From NCBI RefSeq assembly GCF_017833525.1, contig NZ_JAFICD010000001.1, positions 1,798,001 through 1,862,000 on the forward strand: DNA of 64,000 nt, given 5' to 3'. Position numbers and translations under genes: made by a program. The DNA is from Duganella sp. 1411 (GTDB taxonomy: Bacteria; Pseudomonadota; Gammaproteobacteria; Burkholderiales; Burkholderiaceae_D). The notes beneath the pieces were generated by a model, which had not been told where the DNA came from, ran no database searches, and saw nothing but the letters and a program-made list of their open reading frames with translations. Below, one piece after another: positions 8,945 to 16,817 of this stretch; within the stretch, counting starts at the first letter, position 1, and each line of letters opens with the position of its first letter.

Positions 8945-9445
8945 TTATGGCTTGACGCGGGCGGCGACCAGGTCGATCTCCACCAGAGCGCCCGGCAGCG
9001 GCAGCGCGGCGACCTGCAATGCGGTGCGGGCCGGCTTGGCCGGCTGCGCGGCGGTGCCGAAGAACTGGCCGAAGGCGGTATTGAGGCCATTGAAATCGAG
9101 TTTGTTATCGAGTTTCGGATCGCCCACCAGGAACACTCGCAGCGACACAACGTCGCCGAAGTTCAGGCCTTCCGCCGCCAGTGCGGCCTGCAAGCGGCGC
9201 AGTACCGACGTTGTCTGCGTCTCCGTGCTGCCATAGGCCGCCGGCGTGCCTTTGGGCGCGGCGGCATCGGCGACTTCCGGCAACACGCCGCTGAAGTAGA
9301 TGGTCTCCGCGTTGGCCGGGACCGTGACGGCGACCGAGATCGGGAAGCTGGAGTTGGGGATGGGCGTGCGTTTGATCTGCTGCGCGCTGGCGGCGGCGGT
9401 GGTGAGCAGGAGGCTGGCGACGAGTAGTTTGGATGTGGTTTTCAT
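8945..9445 (-). CDS. RidA/YjgF family protein with signal peptide (exported enamine/imine deaminase)
   Basis: A 166-residue protein made of a Sec-type signal peptide (residues 1-21, MKTTSKLLVASLLL then AAASAQ) and a RidA-like trimer-forming domain. The end of the domain shows ALQVAALPLPGALVEIDLVAA, containing the conserved Arg/Glu region of the family. RidA proteins hydrolyse reactive enamines and imines released by PLP or flavin enzymes. Most are cytoplasmic; the leader here places this one in the periplasm. It lies 23 bases downstream of a Tat-exported FAD amine oxidase, whose direct product would be an imine. The pairing is mechanistically sensible. Confidence 0.88.
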   Translation of the reverse strand: MKTTSKLLVASLLLTTAAASAQQIKRTPIPNSSFPISVAVTVPANAETIYFSGVLPEVADAAAPKGTPAAYGSTETQTTSVLRRLQAALAAEGLNFGDVVSLRVFLVGDPKLDNKLDFNGLNTAFGQFFGTAAQPAKPARTALQVAALPLPGALVEIDLVAARVKP

Positions 9446-9468
9446 GGTGTTCTCTCAAGTGAATGAAA

Positions 9469-11058
9469 TCAGGCCGCGCGTTTTACCGCGGCATCGCCGG
9501 CGGCGACGCGGTCGGCAATGGCGGCGACGGCATGGTGGGCCGACAACGCCGCCCCCTCCTGCCATGCGCCGATCTGGCTCAGGTACTCGCCGGCGAAATA
9601 GACGCGTCCATCCGGCTGGTTGAGCAGCGTGTATTCCCTCTCCGCCGGCGTGGCCCAGTGCACCCAGGAGCCAAGGCTGTACGGCACCTTGTGCCAGGCC
9701 ACGCTGACGGGACGCTGCAATTCGGCGCCGCGCCCCGGATGCACGCGGTCGATGACGCCGCGTGACGACGCGAATTGCGCGGCCAGCGGTTTGGCGGCGA
9801 AATCGCGGGCCGCCTGGCCGATGTTGTAGCAGCCAACCAGCACACCGCTGGTCTTGTGAAAACCGCCGCTGGGATACCAGATCAACGCCGTCTCGTGTTT
9901 GACGATCGAGATGCCGCCATAGATATGCGTGTCCGTCTCCCAGAAGCGGCGCGACTGCCAGGCGATTTTGCTGGCGGTGTCGTAATGGACGCCGGAAATC
10001 GCCGCCTTCACCTCAGGCGAAAAATTGGTGTCGACCAGCGCCAGCACCGGCAACGGGAAAGTCGTGATCGCGAAATCCGCCGACAGCACCTGCTCCTTGC
10101 CGCTGGCGCGGTCGCGTACCGTCACATCGACGCCATTCGGCTGATTGCGGATCGCCTTGACCTCGGTGTTGAGGCGCACCACATCCTTCAGTCGCTGGTG
10201 GAAGGCGTGCGGAATGCGGTCCATGCCGCCGACCGGCTGCAGCATCGTCGGCTGGAAGATCAGCAGTTCATCGAAGATCAGCGACGTCCACAGATCGGGA
10301 TCGAGCAGGGCTTCCAGCGACAGCGGCTCGTGCCGCTCGCCGACCTGCTCGGCCGAACCGGGAAAGACCTTGTAGCCGGATCGCTCGGTGCCTTTGAATT
10401 CGGCCTGCGGCGTCAGGTCGCCGTACACCTTGAGGAAGTCGACCAGCCTGGCGCGGTCGTCGGCGCTCAGCTCCTGATCCAGCGCGCCGCGATGGACCGA
10501 CTTTGCCAGCAGTTCGGAGATGTGGCCGCGTGCGTCGTTGATGGCGCGCCGCAGCTGCACCGGTTGGCCGCCCTTGGCCGGATCGGGCAGGAAGTAGGCG
10601 CTGCGGCTGGTGTTGACCTCTGCTTCCAGCTCCACGCCGAACTCGCGGCAGTATCCGAGGATGGCCCGGTGATGGCTGGGCAAACGCGCCGGCCCGGCGT
10701 TGAAGTAGTGATCCGGCTCGAAGTCGGCGGTCTGCGTGGTGCCGTCGTTCAGCTCGATGCGGGTGCCGTTGCGGATGGTCCAGTTACGGCCGCCGACGCG
10801 GTCCCTCGCCTCGACCACCTGCACTTCATAACCCGCCTTGCGCAACTCGTAGGCGGACACCAACCCGGCGATGCCGGCGCCCAGCACCAGCACGCGCAAG
10901 CCTTTACCGGAGCCGGGCGCCAGCCGGGGCACGGCGGTCTGGCCGGCGACCGCGATCGCCGGCGCGCCCAATCCCAACGTCGTCATCGCCGCCGTGGCGG
11001 CGGCATAGCCGCTGGTCGCGGCAAGCCGCATGAGGAAGGTCCGACGCGACACTGTCAT
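9469..11058 (-). CDS. Tat-exported flavin-dependent amine / L-amino-acid oxidase
   Basis: A 529-residue flavoprotein of the amine oxidase family. A twin-arginine leader with SRRTFLMR at residues 4-11 and a hydrophobic stretch to about residue 40 predicts folded export to the periplasm. The FAD dinucleotide motif LVLGAGIAGLVSAYELR starts at about residue 57, followed by ARDRVGGR. A C-terminal FAD motif lies around RVYFAGEYLSQIGAW. It should oxidise an amine or amino acid to an imine, giving H2O2. It heads the operon with exported RidA, the TonB receptor and LysR, and carries element copy B upstream. The exact substrate is unknown. Confidence 0.88.
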   Translation of the reverse strand: MTVSRRTFLMRLAATSGYAAATAAMTTLGLGAPAIAVAGQTAVPRLAPGSGKGLRVLVLGAGIAGLVSAYELRKAGYEVQVVEARDRVGGRNWTIRNGTRIELNDGTTQTADFEPDHYFNAGPARLPSHHRAILGYCREFGVELEAEVNTSRSAYFLPDPAKGGQPVQLRRAINDARGHISELLAKSVHRGALDQELSADDRARLVDFLKVYGDLTPQAEFKGTERSGYKVFPGSAEQVGERHEPLSLEALLDPDLWTSLIFDELLIFQPTMLQPVGGMDRIPHAFHQRLKDVVRLNTEVKAIRNQPNGVDVTVRDRASGKEQVLSADFAITTFPLPVLALVDTNFSPEVKAAISGVHYDTASKIAWQSRRFWETDTHIYGGISIVKHETALIWYPSGGFHKTSGVLVGCYNIGQAARDFAAKPLAAQFASSRGVIDRVHPGRGAELQRPVSVAWHKVPYSLGSWVHWATPAEREYTLLNQPDGRVYFAGEYLSQIGAWQEGAALSAHHAVAAIADRVAAGDAAVKRAA

Positions 11059-11107
11059 AAATTAGCTCCACAAATTGGTTAAGTCGGAGCGATCTTATGA
11101 CGCGGAT

Positions 11108-11161
11108 AATTATGTAGAAACTAATTGTTTATCATATTCAAATATGAATTTTGAGAATAAT
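11108..11161. promoter_or_regulatory. 54-base upstream element, copy B (operator/promoter of the amine-oxidase operon)
   Basis: Second copy of the element at 5494-5547, with core AAACTAATTGTTT at 11118-11130. It lies between the oxidase start (11058, minus) and the divergent SsuA-like gene (11258, plus), so it could control both directions. Identity to copy A is about 38-40 of 54 bases while flanking DNA is unrelated. Confidence 0.65.
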
Positions 11162-11257
11162 GTATTTACATGGACGATATCCGCTGGCGCTATATCCAAA
11201 CGCGAAACCATTCGTTCCGGCGCCATCGGCACGCATCCTACAATCGGAGGATAACCA

Positions 11258-12238
11258 ATGACAGGAGCCTCCATGTCCATGCCCCGCCGCCGTGCCGTGC
11301 TGTCCCTTCTTGCGCTGACGTCCTTGCTGCCGCTGGCCTCCTCGCCGGCGCTCGCGCAAAAACCCTCGACGCTGCGCATCGGCTATCAGAAGTCGTCCAC
11401 CCTGCTGACCATCCTCAAGGTGCGTGGCCAGTTGGAGCAGGACCTGGGGCCGCTGGGCGTCAAGGTCAGTTGGCATGAATTCTCCAGCGGCCTGCCGCTG
11501 CTGGAGGCGCTCAACGTCGGCGGCGTCGATATCAGCGCCGACGTGGCGGACACGGTGCCCGTATTCGCGCAGGCGGCCGGCGCACAGTTGACGTACTTTG
11601 CGCAGGAGGCGCCATCGCCGTCGGCGCAAGCGATCGTGGTGCGGGCCGACGCCCCGTATGCCACGGTGGCGGATTTAAAGGGAAAGAAGATCGCGCTGAC
11701 CAAGGCGGCCGGCAGCCATTACCTGCTGATCGCGGCGCTCGACAAGGCCGGCTTGCGCTTCAAGGACATCGAACCGGCTTATCTGACGCCGGCCGATGGC
11801 CGCGCCGCGTTCGAGCGGGGCAGCGTCGCCGCCTGGGTGACCTGGGACCCGTACCTGGCAGGCGTGCAGCGCCAGTCGCCGGTGAAGATTCTGGCGGACG
11901 GCCGCAACATCGCCGACTATCAGCGCTACTATCTGGCGGCCAGCAGCTATGCCGAAGCGCGTTCGGATGTATTGGCGGTGGTTTTTGAGGCCTTGCGCAA
12001 GACGGGCAAGTGGGTCAAGCAGTCGCCGAAGGAGGCTTCCGAGCTGCTGGCGCCGGCGTGGGGCTTGGATGCGAAGACGGTGGAATTGGCCAATAGCCGC
12101 CGCAGTTACGACGTGCGGCTGGTGCTCAAGGATGCGCTGGGCGAGCAGCAGCGCATCGCCGATGCTTTTTATGGCGAGGGCCTGCTGCCGCGCAAGCTCG
12201 ATGCCACGGCTGTGCCGCTGTGGCGCGGCGCGCGGTGA
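11258..12238 (+). CDS. Aliphatic sulfonate-type ABC transporter substrate-binding protein, SsuA-like
   Basis: A 326-residue periplasmic binding protein of the NMT1/SsuA family. The signal peptide is about residues 1-33 (PRRRAVLSLLALTSLL to SSPALAQ). The mature start LRIGYQKSSTLLTILK and the motif ADVADTVPVFAQAAGAQLTYFAQE are characteristic of SsuA-type proteins, as is the central FERGSVAAWVTWDPYLA. The start at 11258 is supported by GGAGG about 8 bases upstream; ATGs at 11273 and 11279 are alternatives. It is divergent from the amine oxidase operon and is the likely partner of the SsuBC-like transporter at 3719-5424, although not adjacent to it. Confidence 0.9.
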   Translation: MTGASMSMPRRRAVLSLLALTSLLPLASSPALAQKPSTLRIGYQKSSTLLTILKVRGQLEQDLGPLGVKVSWHEFSSGLPLLEALNVGGVDISADVADTVPVFAQAAGAQLTYFAQEAPSPSAQAIVVRADAPYATVADLKGKKIALTKAAGSHYLLIAALDKAGLRFKDIEPAYLTPADGRAAFERGSVAAWVTWDPYLAGVQRQSPVKILADGRNIADYQRYYLAASSYAEARSDVLAVVFEALRKTGKWVKQSPKEASELLAPAWGLDAKTVELANSRRSYDVRLVLKDALGEQQRIADAFYGEGLLPRKLDATAVPLWRGAR

Positions 12239-12293
12239 CATGTGGAGACGGCACGCGATGACACGTGGAGACGGCACGCGATGACACGTGGAG
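12236..12293. repeat. 23-base tandem repeat, about 2.5 copies
   Basis: Units begin TGACATGTGGAGACGGCAC (12236) and TGACACGTGGAGACGGCAC (12259), followed by a partial third unit at 12282. The period is 23 bases with one difference between the full units. The first unit contains the stop codon of the SsuA-like gene, and the array abuts the palindromic repeat at 12295. Confidence 0.8.
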
Positions 12294-12294
12294 G

Positions 12295-12392
12295 CACGTA
12301 GGGCGGATTAGGCGGGACGCCGTAATCGGCCATGCATGCGCAACCAGCGGAGCATACATGGCCGATTACGCTTCGCTAATCCGCCCTACGTG
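12295..12392. repeat. Dispersed palindromic repeat, paired copies forming a large inverted repeat (locus 1)
   Basis: The left arm 12295-12334 begins CACGTAGGGCGGATTAG and ends CGTAATCGGCCATG. The right arm 12357-12392 is its near reverse complement, with a 22-base loop. Related copies occur at 24799-24838 and 39830-39940. All three loci lie between convergent genes. It may act as a bidirectional transcription stop or be a REP/MITE-like element; no transposase is nearby. The right arm overlaps the last bases of the gene at 12386-13174. Confidence 0.85.
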
Positions 12393-13174
12393 ATTACCGG
12401 GTAAGCCGCCGCCCCGGCTTCGGCTTCGATAGCAAGAATCCGGGCGTAATCGGTATCGTCGCGGTATTCGAAGGCGCTAATGCTCAGCACATCCATCAAG
12501 CCGCGCAGCCGCGAGGTGGGCCTCAGCAAAGCGTCGCGCATCCGCAAAACCAGTTCTTCCTCCACGCCACCACCGGCAATCAACGGCAATCCAGGCGAGG
12601 ACACCGAATACCCCAGCACCTTCAATCCCTTCACCGCCTCCGGATCTTCCCGCGCCAGATACCCCCACGTGACGCAATCCACCGCCGCGATGTCGGCCGC
12701 TCCTTCGCGCACCATGCGCACACTGGCCGCATGGCTTCCCGAGACGACCACCTTGCTGAAAAACCGCCCGCCGCGCGCAAGCGGTGCCACCGCATGGCGC
12801 AGCACATTCATGCCGCTATTGGAATGCAAATCATTGACCGCCGCGACCAGTCCCATCGCATCCGCCAGCACGTCGACATCGGCCCCATCGCGCACCACGA
12901 ACACGCTCGAATAGTCGCTGCCGGAACACCCGGCAAAATCGTAGCAAGGCGTGGCAACCAGCGTCACCTCGCCGCGCAGCCGGGTCATATAGGGATAGCC
13001 GCAGGTCTGGCTAAGCAGCAGGTCGCGCCGCCGCCAGAACAGCGGCAAGTCCGCGGGCGCTTCCAGCGCGACCACTTGTCCGGCTTCCTCCGCCAGCGTG
13101 ACCAACAACGCCTCATACGCCCGCCCGAGCCGCGCGGAGACGTTGTACATGGGCAGGGCGGCTATCCAGGTCAT
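12386..13174 (-). CDS. PhnD-like phosphate/phosphonate-type binding protein without signal peptide
   Basis: A 262-residue protein of the PhnD-like periplasmic-binding-protein superfamily. It shows SQTCGYPYMTRL, NDLHSNSGMNVLRHA, GSHAASVRMVREGAADIAA and VDCVTWGYL. The start at 13174 (MTWIAALPMYN) is preferred; the frame opens at 13210, but that would overlap the desaturase gene. From this start there is no signal peptide, which is unusual for a binding protein and suggests a cytoplasmic ligand binder or enzyme-like role. No ABC permease or ATPase is adjacent. It is the last gene behind a TonB receptor and a fatty acid desaturase. Its last codons and stop are supplied by the palindromic repeat. 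Confidence 0.75.
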   Translation of the reverse strand: MTWIAALPMYNVSARLGRAYEALLVTLAEEAGQVVALEAPADLPLFWRRRDLLLSQTCGYPYMTRLRGEVTLVATPCYDFAGCSGSDYSSVFVVRDGADVDVLADAMGLVAAVNDLHSNSGMNVLRHAVAPLARGGRFFSKVVVSGSHAASVRMVREGAADIAAVDCVTWGYLAREDPEAVKGLKVLGYSVSSPGLPLIAGGGVEEELVLRMRDALLRPTSRLRGLMDVLSISAFEYRDDTDYARILAIEAEAGAAAYPVIT

Positions 13175-13178
13175 GTGA

Positions 13179-14141
13179 CTAATCCGGCATGTGAGGGTGA
13201 ACCGGCGCATCGATCGCGCCGAAACCGAAACGGCGCATCAACCGTCCGTATCCCTGGACATGAAAGCCGCCACTGCGCGTATTGTAGGCCAGTCGCCGCG
13301 CCTTGTAGACGCGCGGCAGCAGATACCACGGCAGCGAAGGCAGGTCGTGATGGACCAGATGCAGATTATTATTGAGGAACAGCACCCGCCAAACAAAGCC
13401 GGCTTCATTGAGCACGATGCGCTGCTTGTGATCGGCCGCCGGACGATGCTCGTAGTACGAGCGCACCATCGCCAGCGATTGGGCCGGATACGAGATCACC
13501 AGCAGATAATAAATCGGCTCCACGCCGAACGCCGACCGCACCCACCACAACAGCGCCCCCAGCATGGCGATGTGGGTCAGCCACATCGGCACATTGCGCC
13601 AGTCGCCACGCAGCGGCTCGCGCACCGCCTCGGCCCAGGCGCCGGTGACGGCGAGCGCCGGCCCGACCAGCATACGGCCCCAGAGGGTCTTGTTAAACCA
13701 GTGCAGCGCCCTCACCGCCTTGCCCATGTCCGCCCAGCGCGCGGGCGAGACGTAATTGCTCTCGGTGTCCAGCGCCGGCATCGTCAAATGGAAGTCATTG
13801 TGGTGACGCAGATGGCTGTCCCGGTACAAACCATACGGATACCAGACCGCCAGCGGCAGATAGCCGAACAAGCGGTTCACCGCCGGCCAGCGGGTGGGAT
13901 GGCCGTGTATCAGCTCATGCTGCAGCGACATGTACCACGCGCACCACCAAATCATCAGCAGCGTGGCGCCCAACGCGCCGATCTCGCGCCAATACGCAAG
14001 CGTCAGCAGCCAGCCGCCGTGGATGACGGCGATCAGCAACCAAGTCGGCCACTCACCCAACCACAGCAGGCGGCCACGCTCGGCGGCCACCTCGCCACGC
14101 TGCCGCGCATCGATATAGTCGGAGGGCCGCTGCTTCAACAT
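13179..14141 (-). CDS. Fatty acid desaturase family membrane protein
   Basis: A 320-residue membrane-bound di-iron protein. Three histidine boxes are visible: QHELIHGH (residues 74-81), HLRHHNDFH (110-118) and NNNLHLVHH (about 253-261). Hydrophobic segments flank the boxes, as expected for an integral membrane desaturase or hydroxylase. The start codon at 14141 shares one base with the stop of the TonB receptor gene (TGATG), so the two are translationally coupled. Whether it acts on a membrane lipid or on a small molecule imported by the receptor cannot be told. Its tight coupling to a receptor favours a small-molecule role (inference). Confidence 0.85.
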   Translation of the reverse strand: MLKQRPSDYIDARQRGEVAAERGRLLWLGEWPTWLLIAVIHGGWLLTLAYWREIGALGATLLMIWWCAWYMSLQHELIHGHPTRWPAVNRLFGYLPLAVWYPYGLYRDSHLRHHNDFHLTMPALDTESNYVSPARWADMGKAVRALHWFNKTLWGRMLVGPALAVTGAWAEAVREPLRGDWRNVPMWLTHIAMLGALLWWVRSAFGVEPIYYLLVISYPAQSLAMVRSYYEHRPAADHKQRIVLNEAGFVWRVLFLNNNLHLVHHDLPSLPWYLLPRVYKARRLAYNTRSGGFHVQGYGRLMRRFGFGAIDAPVHPHMPD

Positions 14142-16429
14142 CAGAATCTCGCTTTAACGCGCAGGCCCACGGTACGGGGACGCGCCATGTACACCAGATT
14201 GCCCGGCTGGATGGCGATGGTGTTCGGTACGACATCGCTAACCTTGGCGCCGTTGGTCAGGTTGGTGCCGAACAGGCCAACCTCGTACGCGCCGGTCTTG
14301 TACGTCACCGTGGCGTTGACGGTGTTCGACGACGGAATGCGCGCATACCCACCCTGCTCCGGCGCGAAGTTGGTGTAGGCGTCACCCCGGTACGCATAGC
14401 TGGCGGCGATACCCACTTCGTCCGTGCCGCGCACCGGGATGCTGTAGCTGGCGGTGGCGGTGGCCGACAAGCGCGGCGCATAGGGCACACGGCTGCCTTC
14501 CGGGATGTTCTGCGCCGCGATGCCGGTGACAACAGTGCGGGTGGCGTAGGCGTGGTTGTAGGCAGCGCTGACACCGACCGACGCGCGCCGCGTCAATTTG
14601 AAGGCGGTTTCCAGCTCCAGCCCTTCGCTGCGGATCTTGCCGGCGTTTTGGGTGAAGTAATACGTGCATGGCAGGCGGTTGAAGACCTGTACGTCCTTCC
14701 ATTCGATCACATAGGCGCTGGCGTTGAAGGTCATGCGGTGGTCGAGCAGTGTGTTCTTCGATCCGACTTCGTAGTTCCACAAGCTGTCCGGCGCAAGGGT
14801 GGTCGGCGCGTTGATGCCGCAGAAGTTGAAAGGCACCGGCTGGTTATTGCCGCCATAGCGGAAGCCCTTGCCCGCCGATGCGTACAGGTTGTGGTCCGGA
14901 TCGAGCCGGTAGGCGGCGACAAAGCGCGGATTGGCGCCCTTCGACGTGGCGCTGCTGTCGCTGACGGTGGGCTGTCCGACCGGCGCGGCCGGCGTGGCGC
15001 CGACCAGATTACCGAACAAGCCGCTAAAACGCAAATCGAAATCCTGCGTGCCCCGGAACAGCCGCACGCCGGCCGTTAGATCCAGCTTGTCCCAGACGGT
15101 GTACGTCGCTTCGGCGAACAATGCGGCCTGGCGCGACTTGATGTTCTGCGCCCCCGAAAAGAAATCGTCCGGATTGAAAGCCAGCTCGTTGGTCTGAGAG
15201 TTATAGCCCGGGAAGCCACGGGTCTCGGCGAAGCGCGCGTCGAAGCCGACGGTCGGCTCATCCTGCCGCGTGTTGCGCTTGCCCGACTCGAAAAAGGCAC
15301 CGGCGGTCCACTTCAACGGGCCTTCGCCCTTGGAGTTGACGCGCAATTCCTGCGCGAAGTCCTCGACCTTGTTACCGATCGTGTAAGCGGCCTGCATCAG
15401 CGGATTTTTTCCGCCAAAGATGAACGCGGTCGCCGGATACTGGGCCGACGTCACGTACAGCGTGTCGCGATGCAGGTAGGAGGTCGACGAAACCAGTTGC
15501 GCGCCACCCAGGTCGTAGTTGACGCCCACGTTATACAACTGCAATTTGTCGTTGCTGGTCTGCGGGATCAAGGCAAAGGTGGTGTAAGGCGCCAGATCGC
15601 CATAAGCGTCGTTGACGCCCGCCTTGACGTTGGAGGCGGTGACGCTGGCGTCGATCACCAGATCGCGCGAGGCCTTCAACCGCAACGCGGCCCGTCCCTG
15701 GTTAGTGGAGACGGCGTTGGTGATGGCGCCGTTGTACTGATTGCGGATGTAGCCCGAGTCGTTGCCGGTGTAGGCGGTCAAGCGCAGTCCCAACACGTCG
15801 TTTTTCAGCGGCAGGTTGACCATCCCGCGCAGATTGTGATTGGCGCCGCCGAATTTGGAAGTGCTGGAGCCGACCGCCTCCACCGACCCGAATACATCGT
15901 TCAGGTCCGGTTTCTGGGTGATCTGGCGCACCGCGCCCGCCATCGCACCGGCGCCGAACAAGGTTCCCTGCGGCCCTTGCAGCACTTCGATGCGCTCCAG
16001 GTCCAACACCTTGAGATCGGGATTGGAGGACTTCAGCGTCACCGGCATATCATCGACATACACCGCGACCAGCGACGCATCCTGCACCTCGGACGGGACG
16101 ATGCCCCGCACGACCAGCCCGCGCATGGTGATGTTGTTGATGCCCGGCCCCTGCTCCTGCACCGACATCGCCGGCACCAGGGCGGCGATGTCGGTCAGGT
16201 TACCGACCCCGTATCTGGTCAGATTGTCCGGTTTGAGCACCGTGATCGCCGCCGGCACCTGCTGGACATCGACCGCGCCGGCCGCTCGTGTCGCCGTGAC
16301 CCGCACTTTTTCGATCCGCTCGCCGTCGCCATCCGGCGCTATCTCTTGCGTCGCCACCTGCGCATGCGCCGCCGCCATCGCACCAAACGACAACGCCGCA
16401 GCGACCCGATACTCCCTCTTCCCCATCAT
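14141..16429 (-). CDS. TonB-dependent outer-membrane receptor
   Basis: A 762-residue receptor. The signal peptide is about residues 1-23 (ALSFGAMAAAHAQ). A TonB box-like IEKVRVTATR is near residue 40. The plug contains LVPAMSVQEQGPGINNITMRG and VLQGPQGTLFGAGAMAGAVR, and a beta-barrel ends in VGLRVKARF. It resembles the sphingomonad/FecA-like receptors that take up varied organic substrates as well as siderophores. It is the first gene of a three-gene operon with a desaturase and a PhnD-like protein. No regulator or ferric-uptake box was recognised upstream; the 170 bases before it are AT-richer and contain a repeated TAGAAGAAAA. Confidence 0.9.
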   Translation of the reverse strand: MMGKREYRVAAALSFGAMAAAHAQVATQEIAPDGDGERIEKVRVTATRAAGAVDVQQVPAAITVLKPDNLTRYGVGNLTDIAALVPAMSVQEQGPGINNITMRGLVVRGIVPSEVQDASLVAVYVDDMPVTLKSSNPDLKVLDLERIEVLQGPQGTLFGAGAMAGAVRQITQKPDLNDVFGSVEAVGSSTSKFGGANHNLRGMVNLPLKNDVLGLRLTAYTGNDSGYIRNQYNGAITNAVSTNQGRAALRLKASRDLVIDASVTASNVKAGVNDAYGDLAPYTTFALIPQTSNDKLQLYNVGVNYDLGGAQLVSSTSYLHRDTLYVTSAQYPATAFIFGGKNPLMQAAYTIGNKVEDFAQELRVNSKGEGPLKWTAGAFFESGKRNTRQDEPTVGFDARFAETRGFPGYNSQTNELAFNPDDFFSGAQNIKSRQAALFAEATYTVWDKLDLTAGVRLFRGTQDFDLRFSGLFGNLVGATPAAPVGQPTVSDSSATSKGANPRFVAAYRLDPDHNLYASAGKGFRYGGNNQPVPFNFCGINAPTTLAPDSLWNYEVGSKNTLLDHRMTFNASAYVIEWKDVQVFNRLPCTYYFTQNAGKIRSEGLELETAFKLTRRASVGVSAAYNHAYATRTVVTGIAAQNIPEGSRVPYAPRLSATATASYSIPVRGTDEVGIAASYAYRGDAYTNFAPEQGGYARIPSSNTVNATVTYKTGAYEVGLFGTNLTNGAKVSDVVPNTIAIQPGNLVYMARPRTVGLRVKARF

Positions 16430-16599
16430 TTTTCCTTATTAAGCGGCCTATACCATGAGAAAACAGTATATAGACCCGGAAAAGGCCGGGAAAGGAAGAT
16501 AAACGCGTTAGGTTAGAAGAAAATTAGAAGAAAAGTGGCTTAGCGCCAACGTGGTCCACCGTACAGCCGCGATGCGCGGACGGGGCCACAATAAGACCC

Positions 16600-16794
16600 A
16601 TGGATACTTCAAAAGCCCCCAAACATACGCCCGCCGCCCGCGCACTGCATCGTCAGATGATGGCTGTGCAGCGGACCATGTCCGCGCCGACGGTGGAGGA
16701 ATCGATGGTTGCGTCCCGATGGGCGATGGCTTGGTACTGCCTGGTGCAGCGCAAGCTGGAACAGCTCCAGCAAGCGCCAAGGTATCTGCATTAA
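16600..16794 (+). CDS. Small hypothetical protein (64 residues)
   Basis: A short basic protein starting MDTSKAPKHTPAARALHRQM and ending LVQRKLEQLQQAPRYLH. It has amphipathic helical character and no signal peptide or transmembrane segment. No family is recognised. The composition is plausible for a real protein and it fills an otherwise empty gap, converging on the Crp-type gene 23 bases away. The ribosome-binding site is weak. It could be spurious. Confidence 0.4.
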   Translation: MDTSKAPKHTPAARALHRQMMAVQRTMSAPTVEESMVASRWAMAWYCLVQRKLEQLQQAPRYLH

Positions 16795-16817
16795 GAGAGG
16801 TTTGAAGCGGTGAGGAC

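Noticed and set aside
12295-12392. CRISPR-like or transposon origin for the GGCGGATTA repeats
   Set aside because: Only one or two copies per locus, no regular spacers, no cas genes, no transposase or target duplications.
12386-13174. Phosphonate ABC transporter binding protein
   Set aside because: No signal peptide, no permease or ATPase gene nearby; only the fold family is supported.
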